A DNA stretch of 19,586 nt from DATJHM01 sp035493895 (GCA_035493895.1 DATJHM010000063.1:1-19586); one strand, 5' to 3'; positions 7,145 through 14,936 are shown, numbered from the stretch's first letter. Notes: generated by a model not told the origin, from the sequence alone. Program-made: numbers and translations.

Positions 7145-8200
7145 ATGGCAATCTGTGCGTTTTACTATGGTCAGTCTGTTGCTGATGTGGACGCTATCAC
7201 CAGTTCGTCTGAGGTACGCTACATTGCACTTAACAATGGGTATTCGCCTACCCATAGCGCGGTCATTCAGAATCTGGTGGATGCGGCGCATGCAAATAGT
7301 ACATCAGTGCTCGGTTACGTCGATAGTGGCAGTGCGAATATGCCCCTGAGCCCTCCCTATAGTCCCACTGATCTGCTGGCCGGTCCCTGTGGTAGCGGCT
7401 CGTATACAGGATGCACCTGCACGGTGATCTCTCGTGCTGCCTCGAAGCCTCTTGTGAATGAGTCTGGCGGCTACTGGAATCATCGGGTCTATGATAGCGC
7501 CGATTTCGATCTCTCAACGGGCAATTATTATAGCTGGTATTTTGATTTCTCCTATTGTGGTGGGACCGCGCGTTACAATTTGCGCAAGCAGTCATCGCTT
7601 ACGGGTGGCTATACCTGCGCGACGATGTATGGATACATGAGAGATCATGTGGATAACTGGCTGCGACCCAATAGCGGCTCTAATCCCGGCTATGGAGCCG
7701 ATGGGGTGATGTTCGATAATTGCTATACCGGGTCCGTGAATGCAATCGCGAGTACTTCGGATAGTCGCTATGTCTGGTACAGAAAAATTTGCCGCGATGT
7801 CCATAATCGCTATCCCGGCTCTATTGTGTTGCTCAATAATGGGAGCGCCGCTCCTCCACAGTGGTGGTTTACGATAGAGTCCGGCAATCCCTTTTTTGAT
7901 CTGATGATTATTGGCGAGATACCCTATAATGCTACGGAATCGAACTTCCCACCCAACTACGGTCCAACTGGAAAGCTTCCTACCTATGTCTACGTGAACA
8001 AGACCTACCAACGCTATTTTGTCTGCGTGCTTCACGGAGCCAGAGGCATTACGACCGCTCAAACGAATGACTGGTACACTGCCTGCTGTTCGAATGGCAT
8101 CCAGTATGGATATATCTCAACGGGAATCGCCGGGAATTTTGATCAGAGGCCCACAAATATGCCAACGCAGTTCAGTGCCTCTGCCGCAACCCCCTGTTAG
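7145..8200 (+). CDS. Spherulin-4-like TIM-barrel protein (glycoside-hydrolase-like), cysteine-rich
   Basis: A 351-residue protein that reads like the spherulation-specific family 4 / GH114-like barrel group. Successive strand-type motifs are AICAFYYGQ at the N-terminus, VRYIALNNGYSP, SVLGYVDSG (about 54-62), a central YGADGVMFDNCY (Asp191 in the barrel position where such families carry an acid), IVLLNNGSAAP, and FFDLMIIGE. The catalytic role is not established. ATG 7145 is chosen over ATG 7076 because GAGAGG sits about 8 bases upstream. About a dozen cysteines (GPCG, GCTC, ACC, terminal TPC) suggest disulfides and an extracellular location, yet neither start gives a signal peptide. It is transcribed away from the JAMM gene and ends 7 bases before a dispersed repeat. 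Assignment rests on pattern recognition only. Confidence 0.6.
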   Translation: MAICAFYYGQSVADVDAITSSSEVRYIALNNGYSPTHSAVIQNLVDAAHANSTSVLGYVDSGSANMPLSPPYSPTDLLAGPCGSGSYTGCTCTVISRAASKPLVNESGGYWNHRVYDSADFDLSTGNYYSWYFDFSYCGGTARYNLRKQSSLTGGYTCATMYGYMRDHVDNWLRPNSGSNPGYGADGVMFDNCYTGSVNAIASTSDSRYVWYRKICRDVHNRYPGSIVLLNNGSAAPPQWWFTIESGNPFFDLMIIGEIPYNATESNFPPNYGPTGKLPTYVYVNKTYQRYFVCVLHGARGITTAQTNDWYTACCSNGIQYGYISTGIAGNFDQRPTNMPTQFSASAATPC

Positions 8201-8207
8201 TAACACA

Positions 8208-8395
8208 CATCAACCTGAGGGTCACGACGCGGATCGGGACGGGGGCCACGCAGGCAGGGACAAACCCGCTGCCCCTCCCTGTTGTGTTGTGCGGAACCGG
8301 ATCTCGTGTGGCACGGGGGGATGTGATTCCCCACCCTCGAAGAATGGCTGAGGGAGGGATCGCGCTTCATGCCGATCCGCATCCCCCCGGCCACT
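8208..8395. repeat. Structured dispersed repeat, family B copy 1
   Basis: This segment aligns end to end with 19254-19409. Both begin CATCAACC, share CCCCACCCTCGAAGAA (here 8329-8344), and end with a GGATCG...CGATCC hairpin (8357-8378) and GGCC-ACT. Copy 1 is longer by an insertion of about 30 bases in its first half. It fills the gap between the convergent Spherulin-like and HAD genes. Three conserved hairpins suggest a structured RNA or DNA element and possible termination for both flanking genes. Confidence 0.85.
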
Positions 8396-8407
8396 GTCGC
8401 TGCACAC

Positions 8408-9085
8408 TTAGACCGATGGCCGCAAAAATTGTTCTGCGCGATAACTGCGGAGATCACCGATATGCTCAACGCTGATATCCGGGACAAAGTGCGCAGGCAG
8501 TGCTTGCTGTGCATATTTTCCCTGTTTTACAAAAACGGTAGTCACACGCTCCTGTAAAATTTGTTTCGTATCGGCAAGAATCGAGGGCTTGTCATCGATC
8601 ATGACGTAGTGATCGGCGGGCCAGCGCTGCTGAATCTCGTCCAGATGCTCCTGCTTATGGATGTAGATCAGCACACGCCCCTCAACCGCTGTGGCGAGCG
8701 AGCTGTTCACGATCTTCTCGGCCTGGAAATAATGATCCCCATCGGAAACGATGACCGTCAGGCCGAATGTGCGTAGATGCTGAAGCGTCTCTAACGCATG
8801 AGGATAGCGCGCTTGAAAAAATGGGAAGTTCTCGAAAATCGATTCGACGTGCGCAAAGGTGTTTTCATCCACCTTCTCAAGCGGCGTCTCCTCACGAAAA
8901 CGTTTCAGGGTCAGGGGAATGTCAACGACACTCCCCTCCTCACGAACTTCTTCGTAAATCTCCCAGAAACGCGTTGCCATGTCCGAACCAAGCCAGACTT
9001 TGATATGCTCATCCAATGTGTTTTTGACTTCATCATTGTTAATCAGCGTATTATCAACGTCTAACCAGAAAACCAGAGTTGTCAT
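8408..9085 (-). CDS. HAD-superfamily hydrolase
   Basis: A 225-residue haloacid-dehalogenase-type phosphatase. Motif I is DVDNT (Asp9 nucleophile, Asp11), motif II ends VSDGD with Ser114, a likely motif III lysine is near 144, and motif IV is MIDDKPS with Asp164/Asp165. The helical segment between motif I and II (about 18-95) is a C1-type cap. The substrate cannot be read from sequence. ATG 9085 has AAGGTAG about 8 bases upstream, partly inside the 12-base gap after galE, so it is almost certainly the second gene of a galE-HAD operon. A sugar-phosphate role is a reasonable inference from that pairing and no more. The family B repeat follows the stop. Confidence 0.88.
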   Translation of the reverse strand: MTTLVFWLDVDNTLINNDEVKNTLDEHIKVWLGSDMATRFWEIYEEVREEGSVVDIPLTLKRFREETPLEKVDENTFAHVESIFENFPFFQARYPHALETLQHLRTFGLTVIVSDGDHYFQAEKIVNSSLATAVEGRVLIYIHKQEHLDEIQQRWPADHYVMIDDKPSILADTKQILQERVTTVFVKQGKYAQQALPAHFVPDISVEHIGDLRSYRAEQFLRPSV

Positions 9086-9097
9086 TATGTCTACCTT

Positions 9098-10084
9098 TTA
9101 TTTTCCCTTAAATCCGTCGGGGTGATTGTGATGCCACTGCCAGGCTGTTTGCAGGATGGTTTCGAGATCGTATTCCGCTTTCCAGTCCAACTCGCGTTCG
9201 GCTTTGCTGCAATCTGCGTAGATGGCGGTCGGATCTCCTGGACGCCGGGGCGCATACTCTACCGGGAAGTCTACACCACTGATACGTTTGGTCGCATCAA
9301 TGATTTCCTGGACACTATGCCCTTTGCCTGTTCCCAGGTTGTATGCTGTGCTCTGACGCGTTTTTGTGAGCAACTCCAGCGTCTTGACGTGCGCAACAGC
9401 CAGATCGACAACGTGAATATAATCGCGTATAGCGGTCCCATCTGGCGTCGGATAATCTGTGCCAAAGACGGAGACCGATGGTCTGCGCCCTTCCGCCGTT
9501 TTCATGACCAGTGGCACCAGGTTGAGCGTCCGTGTCCAATCTTCGCCAATAAGGCCATCCAATGAAGCACCAGAGGCGTTGAAGTAGCGCAGCGCACTAA
9601 ACTTAATTCCCTTGGTTACATCATACCATTTGAGCATGGTTTCGCCTATCAGTTTCGTTTCTCCATAGACGCTCTCTGGACCAAATGGCGCGTCCTCCGC
9701 GACCGGGAGCTTCTTCGGTGTGCCAAAAACTGAGCAACTGGATGAGAAAACGATGGTTTGTACCTGATGTTGAACCATGGCGTCAAGCAGGCAGCGCGTC
9801 CCCTCTACGTTGTTGTGAAAGTATTTTCCGGGCTCATCCATCGATTCCCCTGGCGCTTTAGATGCGGCAAAATGGATAACGGCTTCAGGTTTTTCTTTGC
9901 TAAAGAGCTGGTCAAGCAAGGCTTCATCGGTAATGCTGCCTGCATAAAAGGGGATATTTCCGATAGCCTCGAGGCTCCCGGGGTCCAGGATATCCAGAAC
10001 TACAACCTGGTGGCCTCGCTTGAGTAATTCTCGTACTGTATGTGATCCAATATAACCGGCTCCACCGGTAACAAGCACTTTCAT
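9098..10084 (-). CDS. galE: UDP-glucose 4-epimerase
   Basis: GalE interconverts UDP-glucose and UDP-galactose with bound NAD, feeding galactose use and surface polysaccharides. The 328-residue protein has the NAD-binding GGAGYIGSH (7-15), HFAASK near 71-76, the serine motif SSSCSVFG near 114-121, the catalytic Tyr140-x3-Lys144 (YGETK), LRYFNASGA, a GEDW-type segment, and RDYIHVVDLA. All match short-chain epimerases of this type. GGAGG lies 4 bases before ATG 10084. The gene is followed by the HAD phosphatase after 12 bases. Upstream is a clear promoter (10350-10379) and a leader of about 260 bases, long for this gene. The DeoR-type regulator directly upstream could control it, which is inference from position. 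Confidence 0.95.
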   Translation of the reverse strand: MKVLVTGGAGYIGSHTVRELLKRGHQVVVLDILDPGSLEAIGNIPFYAGSITDEALLDQLFSKEKPEAVIHFAASKAPGESMDEPGKYFHNNVEGTRCLLDAMVQHQVQTIVFSSSCSVFGTPKKLPVAEDAPFGPESVYGETKLIGETMLKWYDVTKGIKFSALRYFNASGASLDGLIGEDWTRTLNLVPLVMKTAEGRRPSVSVFGTDYPTPDGTAIRDYIHVVDLAVAHVKTLELLTKTRQSTAYNLGTGKGHSVQEIIDATKRISGVDFPVEYAPRRPGDPTAIYADCSKAERELDWKAEYDLETILQTAWQWHHNHPDGFKGK

Positions 10085-10311
10085 CAGACCTCCAGCCTGT
10101 CAAACTCCTTGCGCCTGTGCAGGAGGAGGAAACAGGCACTTCCTCTTTGGGGCAGAGGCAACGTTTCCCCCACCCTTGACAACAATTGCAGGGAGGGACA
10201 GATGTGCGGTCTGTCTCTCTTACCAGAGATGGCTGGCTCCTTTTCCCGCACGAAGATATGTCTGGCCTCTTTGAGGATATTGGGTTGTGCTGTTTTCTCT
10301 CTTGCTTGCAT
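10084..10311 (-). CDS. Possible leader ORF coupled to galE (75 codons), uncertain
   Basis: An open frame starts at ATG 10311, about 32 bases after the predicted transcript start, and ends in a TGA that shares one base with the galE ATG (TGATG). That arrangement would permit translational coupling. The product would be basic and resembles nothing I recognise (begins MQAREKTAQPNILK). Against it: the SD is weak (GGAT very close to the ATG), AGA/AGG arginine codons are frequent unlike the neighbours, and another minus-strand frame is also open here, so the region is simply poor in stops. Confidence 0.25.
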   Translation of the reverse strand: MQAREKTAQPNILKEARHIFVREKEPAISGKRDRPHICPSLQLLSRVGETLPLPQRGSACFLLLHRRKEFDRLEV

Positions 10312-10435
10312 ACATCCATATATGGTGGTGCTTGCAGAGATGCTGACTCAGTATAGACCTCACTTTGTGGGGATGTCAACGCAACAAAAGACAAAAATTG
10401 CTGTGTGGAAATGGATACGCTGAGGATGAGAAATG
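10085..10435. other. Long galE leader and promoter region (351 bases)
   Basis: It contains the promoter at 10350-10379 and the transcribed leader. Near galE, GCCTGT and ACAGGC on the minus strand can form a six-base stem with the CCTCCTCCT stretch in its loop, and a third GACAGGC follows, so alternative pairings near the ribosome-binding site are possible. The uncertain 75-codon ORF lies here. No riboswitch class is recognised. Confidence 0.5.
10350..10379 (-). promoter_or_regulatory. Sigma70-type promoter for galE operon
   Basis: On the minus strand TTGACA (10379-10374, perfect -35) is followed after 18 bases by TATACT (10355-10350, five of six). Predicted start near 10343, about 260 bases before galE. 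It lies between the deoR-type stop (10436) and galE, so galE need not be read from deoR. Confidence 0.65.
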
Positions 10436-11221
10436 CTATGGCTGATGAATTTCTATGCCACGTTCTCGTAAACTTTGCAGAAATGCCTCGGGCGCTCCCT
10501 GATCCGTGACCAGGGCGTGCATGGCTTCGAGCGGCGCTATGGCGTGCAATGCGACGCGGTTCAGCTTGCAATGATCGGCCAGGACAAACGTTTTTTGCGC
10601 CCTCTGGATCGTCAATTTATGGGTGATTGCTTCTAACTGGTTGGGACCGGTCAGGCCATGCTGCAAGCTCAGTCCTGTGACTCCTATAAATGCTTTGGCT
10701 ACATACATCTGGTTCAGACTCTGCTCGGTCAGGGGACCCACCAGGGCAAAAAAATCGGGTAGCAACAGTCCACCTGTGAGCGTCAGGGTAATGCCTTTCA
10801 TGCCGGTCAGTTCCATGGCGATATTGGTCGCGTTGGTGATGACGGTCAGCGGTTGGATCTGGCTGTGACGGATTGCACGCGCAAGATGGGTGGTGGTGGT
10901 GCCCGGCGAGATGGCGAGGGTATCACCCGGTTGGATGAGACGCAACGCGGCTAACGCGATCTGCGTTTTCTCTTCGATCTGCTTACTCATGTTTTCTTGA
11001 AAGGTCAGATCATAGGCGTAAGCACTATAGGCGAGAAGATCAACGGGCAACGCTCCACCGTGCACACGCCGCAACAGGTTTTGTTGTTCGAGACGCTCCA
11101 GGTCGCGTCTGATCGTAGAGGAATTGACTTGAAGCCGTTGACTGAGCTCTTCAGCGTCTACACGCCCATTCAGAAGAAGCTCTTGCAAAATGAATTCTGC
11201 GCGTCTGGCTGTATTTGCCAT
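10436..11221 (-). CDS. DeoR/GlpR-family transcriptional regulator
   Basis: A 261-residue sugar-phosphate-responsive repressor type. The N-terminal winged helix-turn-helix is clear: RRAEFILQELLLNGRVDAEELSQRL (about 7-31) then VNSSTIRRDLERLEQQNLLRRVHGGA (about 33-58). The C-terminal DeoR sensor domain follows, with ISPGTTTTHLARAI, VITNATNIA, LTLTGG, a FIGVTGLSLQHGLTG segment and FVLADHCKLNRVA. ATG 11221 (MANTARR) is chosen because GGGGGG lies about 6 bases upstream; an extension to 11341 would add 40 residues outside the family. Its own promoter is at 11313-11341. It sits directly upstream of galE-HAD on the same strand, so control of that operon or of itself is plausible, with an unknown effector. 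Confidence 0.93.
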   Translation of the reverse strand: MANTARRAEFILQELLLNGRVDAEELSQRLQVNSSTIRRDLERLEQQNLLRRVHGGALPVDLLAYSAYAYDLTFQENMSKQIEEKTQIALAALRLIQPGDTLAISPGTTTTHLARAIRHSQIQPLTVITNATNIAMELTGMKGITLTLTGGLLLPDFFALVGPLTEQSLNQMYVAKAFIGVTGLSLQHGLTGPNQLEAITHKLTIQRAQKTFVLADHCKLNRVALHAIAPLEAMHALVTDQGAPEAFLQSLRERGIEIHQP

Positions 11222-11312
11222 CCGCATCCCCCCTTCGTGGAAACCAACCGCTGAAATTTGTGGCGTGCCTGACGGAGACCTGTGTATCGCTTTATGTCGT
11301 TCAGGTGACGCC

Positions 11313-11341
11313 ATTATAGAGATCTCTTTTCTGAAAGTCAA
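11313..11341 (-). promoter_or_regulatory. Sigma70-type promoter for DeoR-family gene
   Basis: The minus strand reads TTGACT (11341-11336), a 17-base spacer, then a perfect TATAAT (11318-11313). The transcript would start near 11306, leaving about 85 bases before ATG 11221. The -35 overlaps the stop codon region of the YoaK-like gene (ends at 11338). Confidence 0.75.
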
Positions 11342-12105
11342 GCGTCAATGGCGCTCGCCGGTCTCTTCACGAGCGCGCCCGCTACTACCAGGATGCTTGA
11401 AATGAGGGGCAACACTGTGGCGATGGCGGGGATATGGGTCTCCGTGACTGCGGCAAATGCGGCTGCGCTCACATAGATGAGCCAGGTGCTCCCCTGAATG
11501 GCGAGGTGGTGCCGCTCCTGAGAGACGGACGCTATTTCCCGCTCGTCTGGCACGAGTCTGGCATAGGATTGCTCGGCCGCGCCCATGACCATGGTGGTGA
11601 TGGTCCCTGTGATATAAGTGGTTGCTATCCCCGCAACTCCGAAACGATGCGCTGTGGCACTCTGCATGCCCATGGTGAGGGCGGAAAGTGCTATCACGAG
11701 CAGGCTGTAACTCTGTGTGTGCGGGAAAAATTGCTGTGGCAAAAATTGCAGGAGGACGATGCTAAGAATGAGGCAGGTTTCAATACCCATTGTGATGGAA
11801 AAAGGCTGCGTCGAGGGATGCCGTTGCCCTTCGCCTTTGATGATGAGGGAGGCGATGAATACGCCGAGGCTATACACAAGCAATGCCGTTCCTGAATAGA
11901 GCAGGCGCTGCATCTGCGCCGTCCCAAGGCTGATGCCGATAAGGACGGTGTTCCCGGTCATGTTGGCGGGAAATACGGTGAAGCGCATAAAGCTGATGGC
12001 GTCGACACAGCCCGCGGTCCAGGTCAGAAGCAAGATGAAGATATGCTGCTCTGGCAACTGAAGGAGACGGCGCGCCGCTTTTTTGTCCTTTGTTTGCTTG
12101 CTCAT
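11338..12105 (-). CDS. YoaK/DUF1275 family membrane protein
   Basis: A 255-residue integral membrane protein of the widespread DUF1275 (YoaK) group, whose function is not settled. The family signature AGCVDAISFMRF...FPANMTGNTVLIG lies near residues 31-57, followed by further hydrophobic segments and the second conserved stretch TMGMQSATAHRFGVAGIATTYITGTIT (about 143-169). About six membrane segments are expected. ATG 12105 has only a purine-rich A8GAG upstream, too close to be a normal SD, so expression may be weak or start elsewhere. It is divergent from the hydrogenase cluster across about 217 bases and precedes the DeoR-type gene by 116 bases, but that gene has its own promoter. Confidence 0.92.
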   Translation of the reverse strand: MSKQTKDKKAARRLLQLPEQHIFILLLTWTAGCVDAISFMRFTVFPANMTGNTVLIGISLGTAQMQRLLYSGTALLVYSLGVFIASLIIKGEGQRHPSTQPFSITMGIETCLILSIVLLQFLPQQFFPHTQSYSLLVIALSALTMGMQSATAHRFGVAGIATTYITGTITTMVMGAAEQSYARLVPDEREIASVSQERHHLAIQGSTWLIYVSAAAFAAVTETHIPAIATVLPLISSILVVAGALVKRPASAIDA

Positions 12106-12196
12106 CTCTTTTTTTTAGATCCTGGTTTTCAGATTCTGGAAAATTTCTTTCGTCTTGCGCTGGAATCTCTCTGAAAGCTATAGTAGCATATGCGAG

Positions 12197-12202
12197 TATA
12201 AT
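12197..12202 (+). promoter_or_regulatory. Candidate -10 box (TATAAT) for hydrogenase cluster
   Basis: A perfect TATAAT lies in the divergent region, predicting a start near 12209 and a leader of about 114 bases to the TTG at 12323. No -35 hexamer is seen at 16-18 bases, which fits either an activator-dependent promoter or a chance match. Confidence 0.4.
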
Positions 12203-12322
12203 TGCTTATAGAGGGAGAATCGTTGCAGCTATTGCCAGTTCATCTCTCAATTTGTGGCAAGAATGGCTTTGTATGCTCGTCCCCGGCGTATCTCTCGCTA
12301 CTCGGGAAAGAAGAGGTGCACA

Positions 12323-13120
12323 TTGGTTACCAGACACATTCCGAAACTGGCCGTCTGGAAATTTGCCTCGTGCGATGGCTGTCAACTGAGCTTGCTGGAT
12401 TGCGAGGATGAATTGCTCGCTCTTGCCAGCGCCCTTGACATTGCTTATTTCCCTGAAGCCTCACAGATGCTGGTCAAGGGACCCTATGATCTTTCGCTGG
12501 TGGAGGGGTCCATCTCGACACCCCATGATGCCGAACGCATTAAGCAGGTGCGCAAGGCTTCACGCTTTCTTGTGACGATCGGCGCTTGCGCTACGGCGGG
12601 CGGCATTCAGGCGTTACGCAACGGCAAGGATATCCAGGAGTTTATCTCTGTGGTCTATGCCTCACCACAGTATATTGAGGTTCTGGGCACTTCGACGCCC
12701 ATTGCCAATCACGTCCCGGTCGATTTTGAGTTGCGCGGTTGTCCGATCAATAAAGAGCAGTTACTCGAGGTAATCGCTGCGTTTTTGCATGGACGCAGAC
12801 CAACTACTCCGGCGCATAGCGTGTGCGTCGAGTGTAAGTTGCGTGGCACGGTCTGCGTGATGGTGGCACACGGGACGCCATGCCTCGGCCCGGTAACACA
12901 CAGCGGCTGTGGCGCTATCTGCCCTTCTTATAGCCGCGGATGTTATGGTTGTTACGGTCCAATGGAGACGCCCAATACGCTTTCTCTGGGGAGGCGCTGG
13001 ATACAGCTTGGCGCGACCAGGCATGAGGTGGCCGACGTCTTCCGCAATTTTAATGCCGATGCTGAGCCTTTCCGTAAAGAGGGCGAACGGTATGAAGAAA
13101 ACAAAGCAAATACGCATTGA
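12323..13120 (+). CDS. [NiFe]-hydrogenase small subunit (group 3-like, three [4Fe-4S] sites)
   Basis: The electron-transfer subunit of a cytoplasmic [NiFe] hydrogenase, resembling the delta subunit of group 3b sulfhydrogenases. TTG 12323 is chosen because GAGGT lies 5 bases upstream and VWKFASCDGCQLSLLDCED then falls at the N-terminus; an in-frame GTG at 12254 and ATG at 12263 would add a non-homologous basic lead. The 265-residue product has the proximal-cluster ligands C17, C20, C89 (IGACA) and C140 (RGCP). Eight more cysteines (168, 171, 178, 187, 196, 200, 207, 210; CVEC...PCLGPVTHSGCGAICP...CYGCYGP) suit two further [4Fe-4S] clusters. No twin-arginine signal is present. Its end overlaps the large subunit by 29 bases. 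Confidence 0.92.
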   Translation: MVTRHIPKLAVWKFASCDGCQLSLLDCEDELLALASALDIAYFPEASQMLVKGPYDLSLVEGSISTPHDAERIKQVRKASRFLVTIGACATAGGIQALRNGKDIQEFISVVYASPQYIEVLGTSTPIANHVPVDFELRGCPINKEQLLEVIAAFLHGRRPTTPAHSVCVECKLRGTVCVMVAHGTPCLGPVTHSGCGAICPSYSRGCYGCYGPMETPNTLSLGRRWIQLGATRHEVADVFRNFNADAEPFRKEGERYEENKANTH

Positions 13121-14384
13121 TCCCCTGACCCGCGTTGAGGGGGAGGGGGTGCTGTATGTGAAGATCGACGCGGGCAAGGTGAGCGATATCAAATTCAAGA
13201 TCATTGAGCCTCCTCGCTTTTTCGAGGCTTTACTTCGTGGTCGCCTGTTTCGTGAAGCTCCTGATATCACTGCTCGCATCTGCGGCATCTGTCCGGTAGC
13301 CTATCAGACGAGCGCGGTCCAGGCAATGGAGCATGCGCTGGGCGTTGTGGTCGATGGACAGTTGCGGCTCTTACGCCGGGTGCTCTACTGCGGCGAATGG
13401 ATCGAGAGCCATCTGCTGCATATTTTTATGCTCCATGCTCCCGACTTTCTGGGCTATCCCGATGCGATGCATATGGCAAAGGATCATCCCGAGATCGTCA
13501 AGCGTGCCCTTGAGCTGAAGAAAGCGGGCAATACCATTATCAAGTTTCTGGGCGGACGCGAAATCCATCCGGTGAATGTGCGCGTCGGCGGATTTTACCG
13601 GGTGCCCACACGCCAGGAATTTGCTCCGTTGCTCGATACCCTGAAATGGGCGCGAGATGCTACCTTGCAAGCGGTGCAATGGACGGGCCAACTGCCCTTC
13701 CCGGATTTCGTACAGGACTACGAGTTTGTCTCTTTACATCATCCCACCGAGTACCCCATCATGGGTGAACGCCTCATCTCGAATCGCGGCCTGGATATCG
13801 CCACTTCTGCATATGAAGCCCACTTTCGCGAGGAGCAGGTTCCCTACTCAACTGCTCTGCACTCGACGCTCATCGGACGCGGCTCCTATCTCACCGGTCC
13901 ACTTGCACGCTATAACCTGAACTTTGCCCGCCTGTCCCCACTGGCTCAGCAGGCGGCTCACGATGCTGGTCTCGAGCCCACCTGCAAGAATCCCTTCAAA
14001 AGTATTATCGTACGCGCCGTAGAGGTGCTCTACGCCTTCGACGAGGCCGTGCGCCTCATCGAACAGTACGAGAGGCCCGACCCGCCCGCTCTGAGCATGC
14101 GCCCTCGCGCTGCAACCGGCATGGCGATTACTGAGGCCCCGCGTGGCATTCTCTATCAGCGCTACCAACTGGATGATGAGGGCCGCATTCTCACCGCCAA
14201 AATTGTTCCGCCCACCGCGCAAAACCAGCGCATGGTGCAGGAAGATCTCTGGCAATGCGTCGCCCAGGGACTGGATATGCCGGAAGATGCGCTATTGCAT
14301 CGCTGTGAGCAAACGATCCGCAACTATGATCCTTGCATTTCCTGTTCCACGCATTTCCTCCGCCTGCATATTGAACGTTCTTGA
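13092..14384 (+). CDS. [NiFe]-hydrogenase large subunit
   Basis: The catalytic subunit carrying the Ni-Fe(CN)2CO centre. ATG 13092 (MKKTKQIRIDPLTRVEGEG) is preceded by GAGGG at 8 bases, inside the 3' end of the small-subunit gene, which suggests translational coupling. The 430-residue protein opens with the family DPLTRVEGEG. The N-terminal nickel motif is RICGICP (C64, C67) and the C-terminal one is DPCISCSTH (C415, C418, H421). Nine residues (FLRLHIERS) follow His421, the point where maturation endopeptidases cut, and such an enzyme is encoded next. All four metal cysteines are present, so it should be active if matured. Length fits group 3 alpha subunits. No HypA-F genes are in the window. 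Confidence 0.95.
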   Translation: MKKTKQIRIDPLTRVEGEGVLYVKIDAGKVSDIKFKIIEPPRFFEALLRGRLFREAPDITARICGICPVAYQTSAVQAMEHALGVVVDGQLRLLRRVLYCGEWIESHLLHIFMLHAPDFLGYPDAMHMAKDHPEIVKRALELKKAGNTIIKFLGGREIHPVNVRVGGFYRVPTRQEFAPLLDTLKWARDATLQAVQWTGQLPFPDFVQDYEFVSLHHPTEYPIMGERLISNRGLDIATSAYEAHFREEQVPYSTALHSTLIGRGSYLTGPLARYNLNFARLSPLAQQAAHDAGLEPTCKNPFKSIIVRAVEVLYAFDEAVRLIEQYERPDPPALSMRPRAATGMAITEAPRGILYQRYQLDDEGRILTAKIVPPTAQNQRMVQEDLWQCVAQGLDMPEDALLHRCEQTIRNYDPCISCSTHFLRLHIERS

Positions 14385-14405
14385 GACAGGATAAGAGAAA
14401 AATCT

Positions 14406-14912
14406 ATGACGAATCCAGAAGTTCTTCTGATTGGTGTCGGCAACGAGTATTGTGGTGATGACGGTGCAGGTCTGGCCGTCGTACGCGCACTCAAGACGCG
14501 GAAGCTGCCTCCTGCTGTGCGTCTCCTCGAGGCTGAGATGTGCGATGGCGCTTCTCTGCTCTCACTCTGGCGCGCTCAGAGTCAGGTTATTCTTATCGAT
14601 GCTGTCTCTTCTGGCGCACCAGCTGGCACGATCTACCGTTTTGATGCCCTCGCACAGCCTCTCCCGGCTAACCTCTGCTTCAGATCTACGCATGGCTTTG
14701 GGGTTGCCGATGCTCTTGCTCTTGCGTATACTTTGAATCAGATCCCATTTGCTCTGCTCGTCTATGCTATTGAGGGGCAGAACTTCACGGCTCATATCGG
14801 CCTTTCCCCGGAAGTGGAAAAAGCTGTGCAAGTAGCAAGTGAGCAAATATGTCAGATGGTATCTCTGTGGTGTACGCAAGACATGCCAGCCTCTCTCATG
14901 GACGGTGAGTGA
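14406..14912 (+). CDS. Hydrogenase maturation endopeptidase (HyaD/HycI/HoxW type)
   Basis: This 168-residue protease removes the C-terminal tail of the [NiFe] large subunit after nickel insertion. Landmarks are the N-terminal GVGNEYCGDDGAG (nickel-sensing Asp/Glu region of the M52 family), ILIDAV near residues 58-63, STHGFG (conserved His region) and the YAIEG segment. ATG 14406 begins 21 bases after the large-subunit stop, with AGGATAAGAG upstream. Its immediate location after a large subunit that keeps a cleavable nine-residue tail makes the pairing specific and self-consistent. It is the third gene of the hydrogenase cluster and precedes the TrpB2 gene by 24 bases. Confidence 0.93.
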   Translation: MTNPEVLLIGVGNEYCGDDGAGLAVVRALKTRKLPPAVRLLEAEMCDGASLLSLWRAQSQVILIDAVSSGAPAGTIYRFDALAQPLPANLCFRSTHGFGVADALALAYTLNQIPFALLVYAIEGQNFTAHIGLSPEVEKAVQVASEQICQMVSLWCTQDMPASLMDGE

Positions 14913-14936
14913 GCATTTGTACGAGAAGAGGAGTCA

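Noticed and set aside
8197..8514. Minus-strand open frames within family B repeats (also at 19149-19421) sharing peptides around RSLP-PFFEGG
   Set aside because: The similarity follows from the DNA repeat itself. GC-rich sequence is poor in stops, the copies differ by indels, and the first one overlaps the HAD gene.
9924..10571. 215-residue minus-strand open frame across galE, its leader and the DeoR-type gene
   Set aside because: It overlaps two well-supported genes in another frame and has no family features; a shadow frame.
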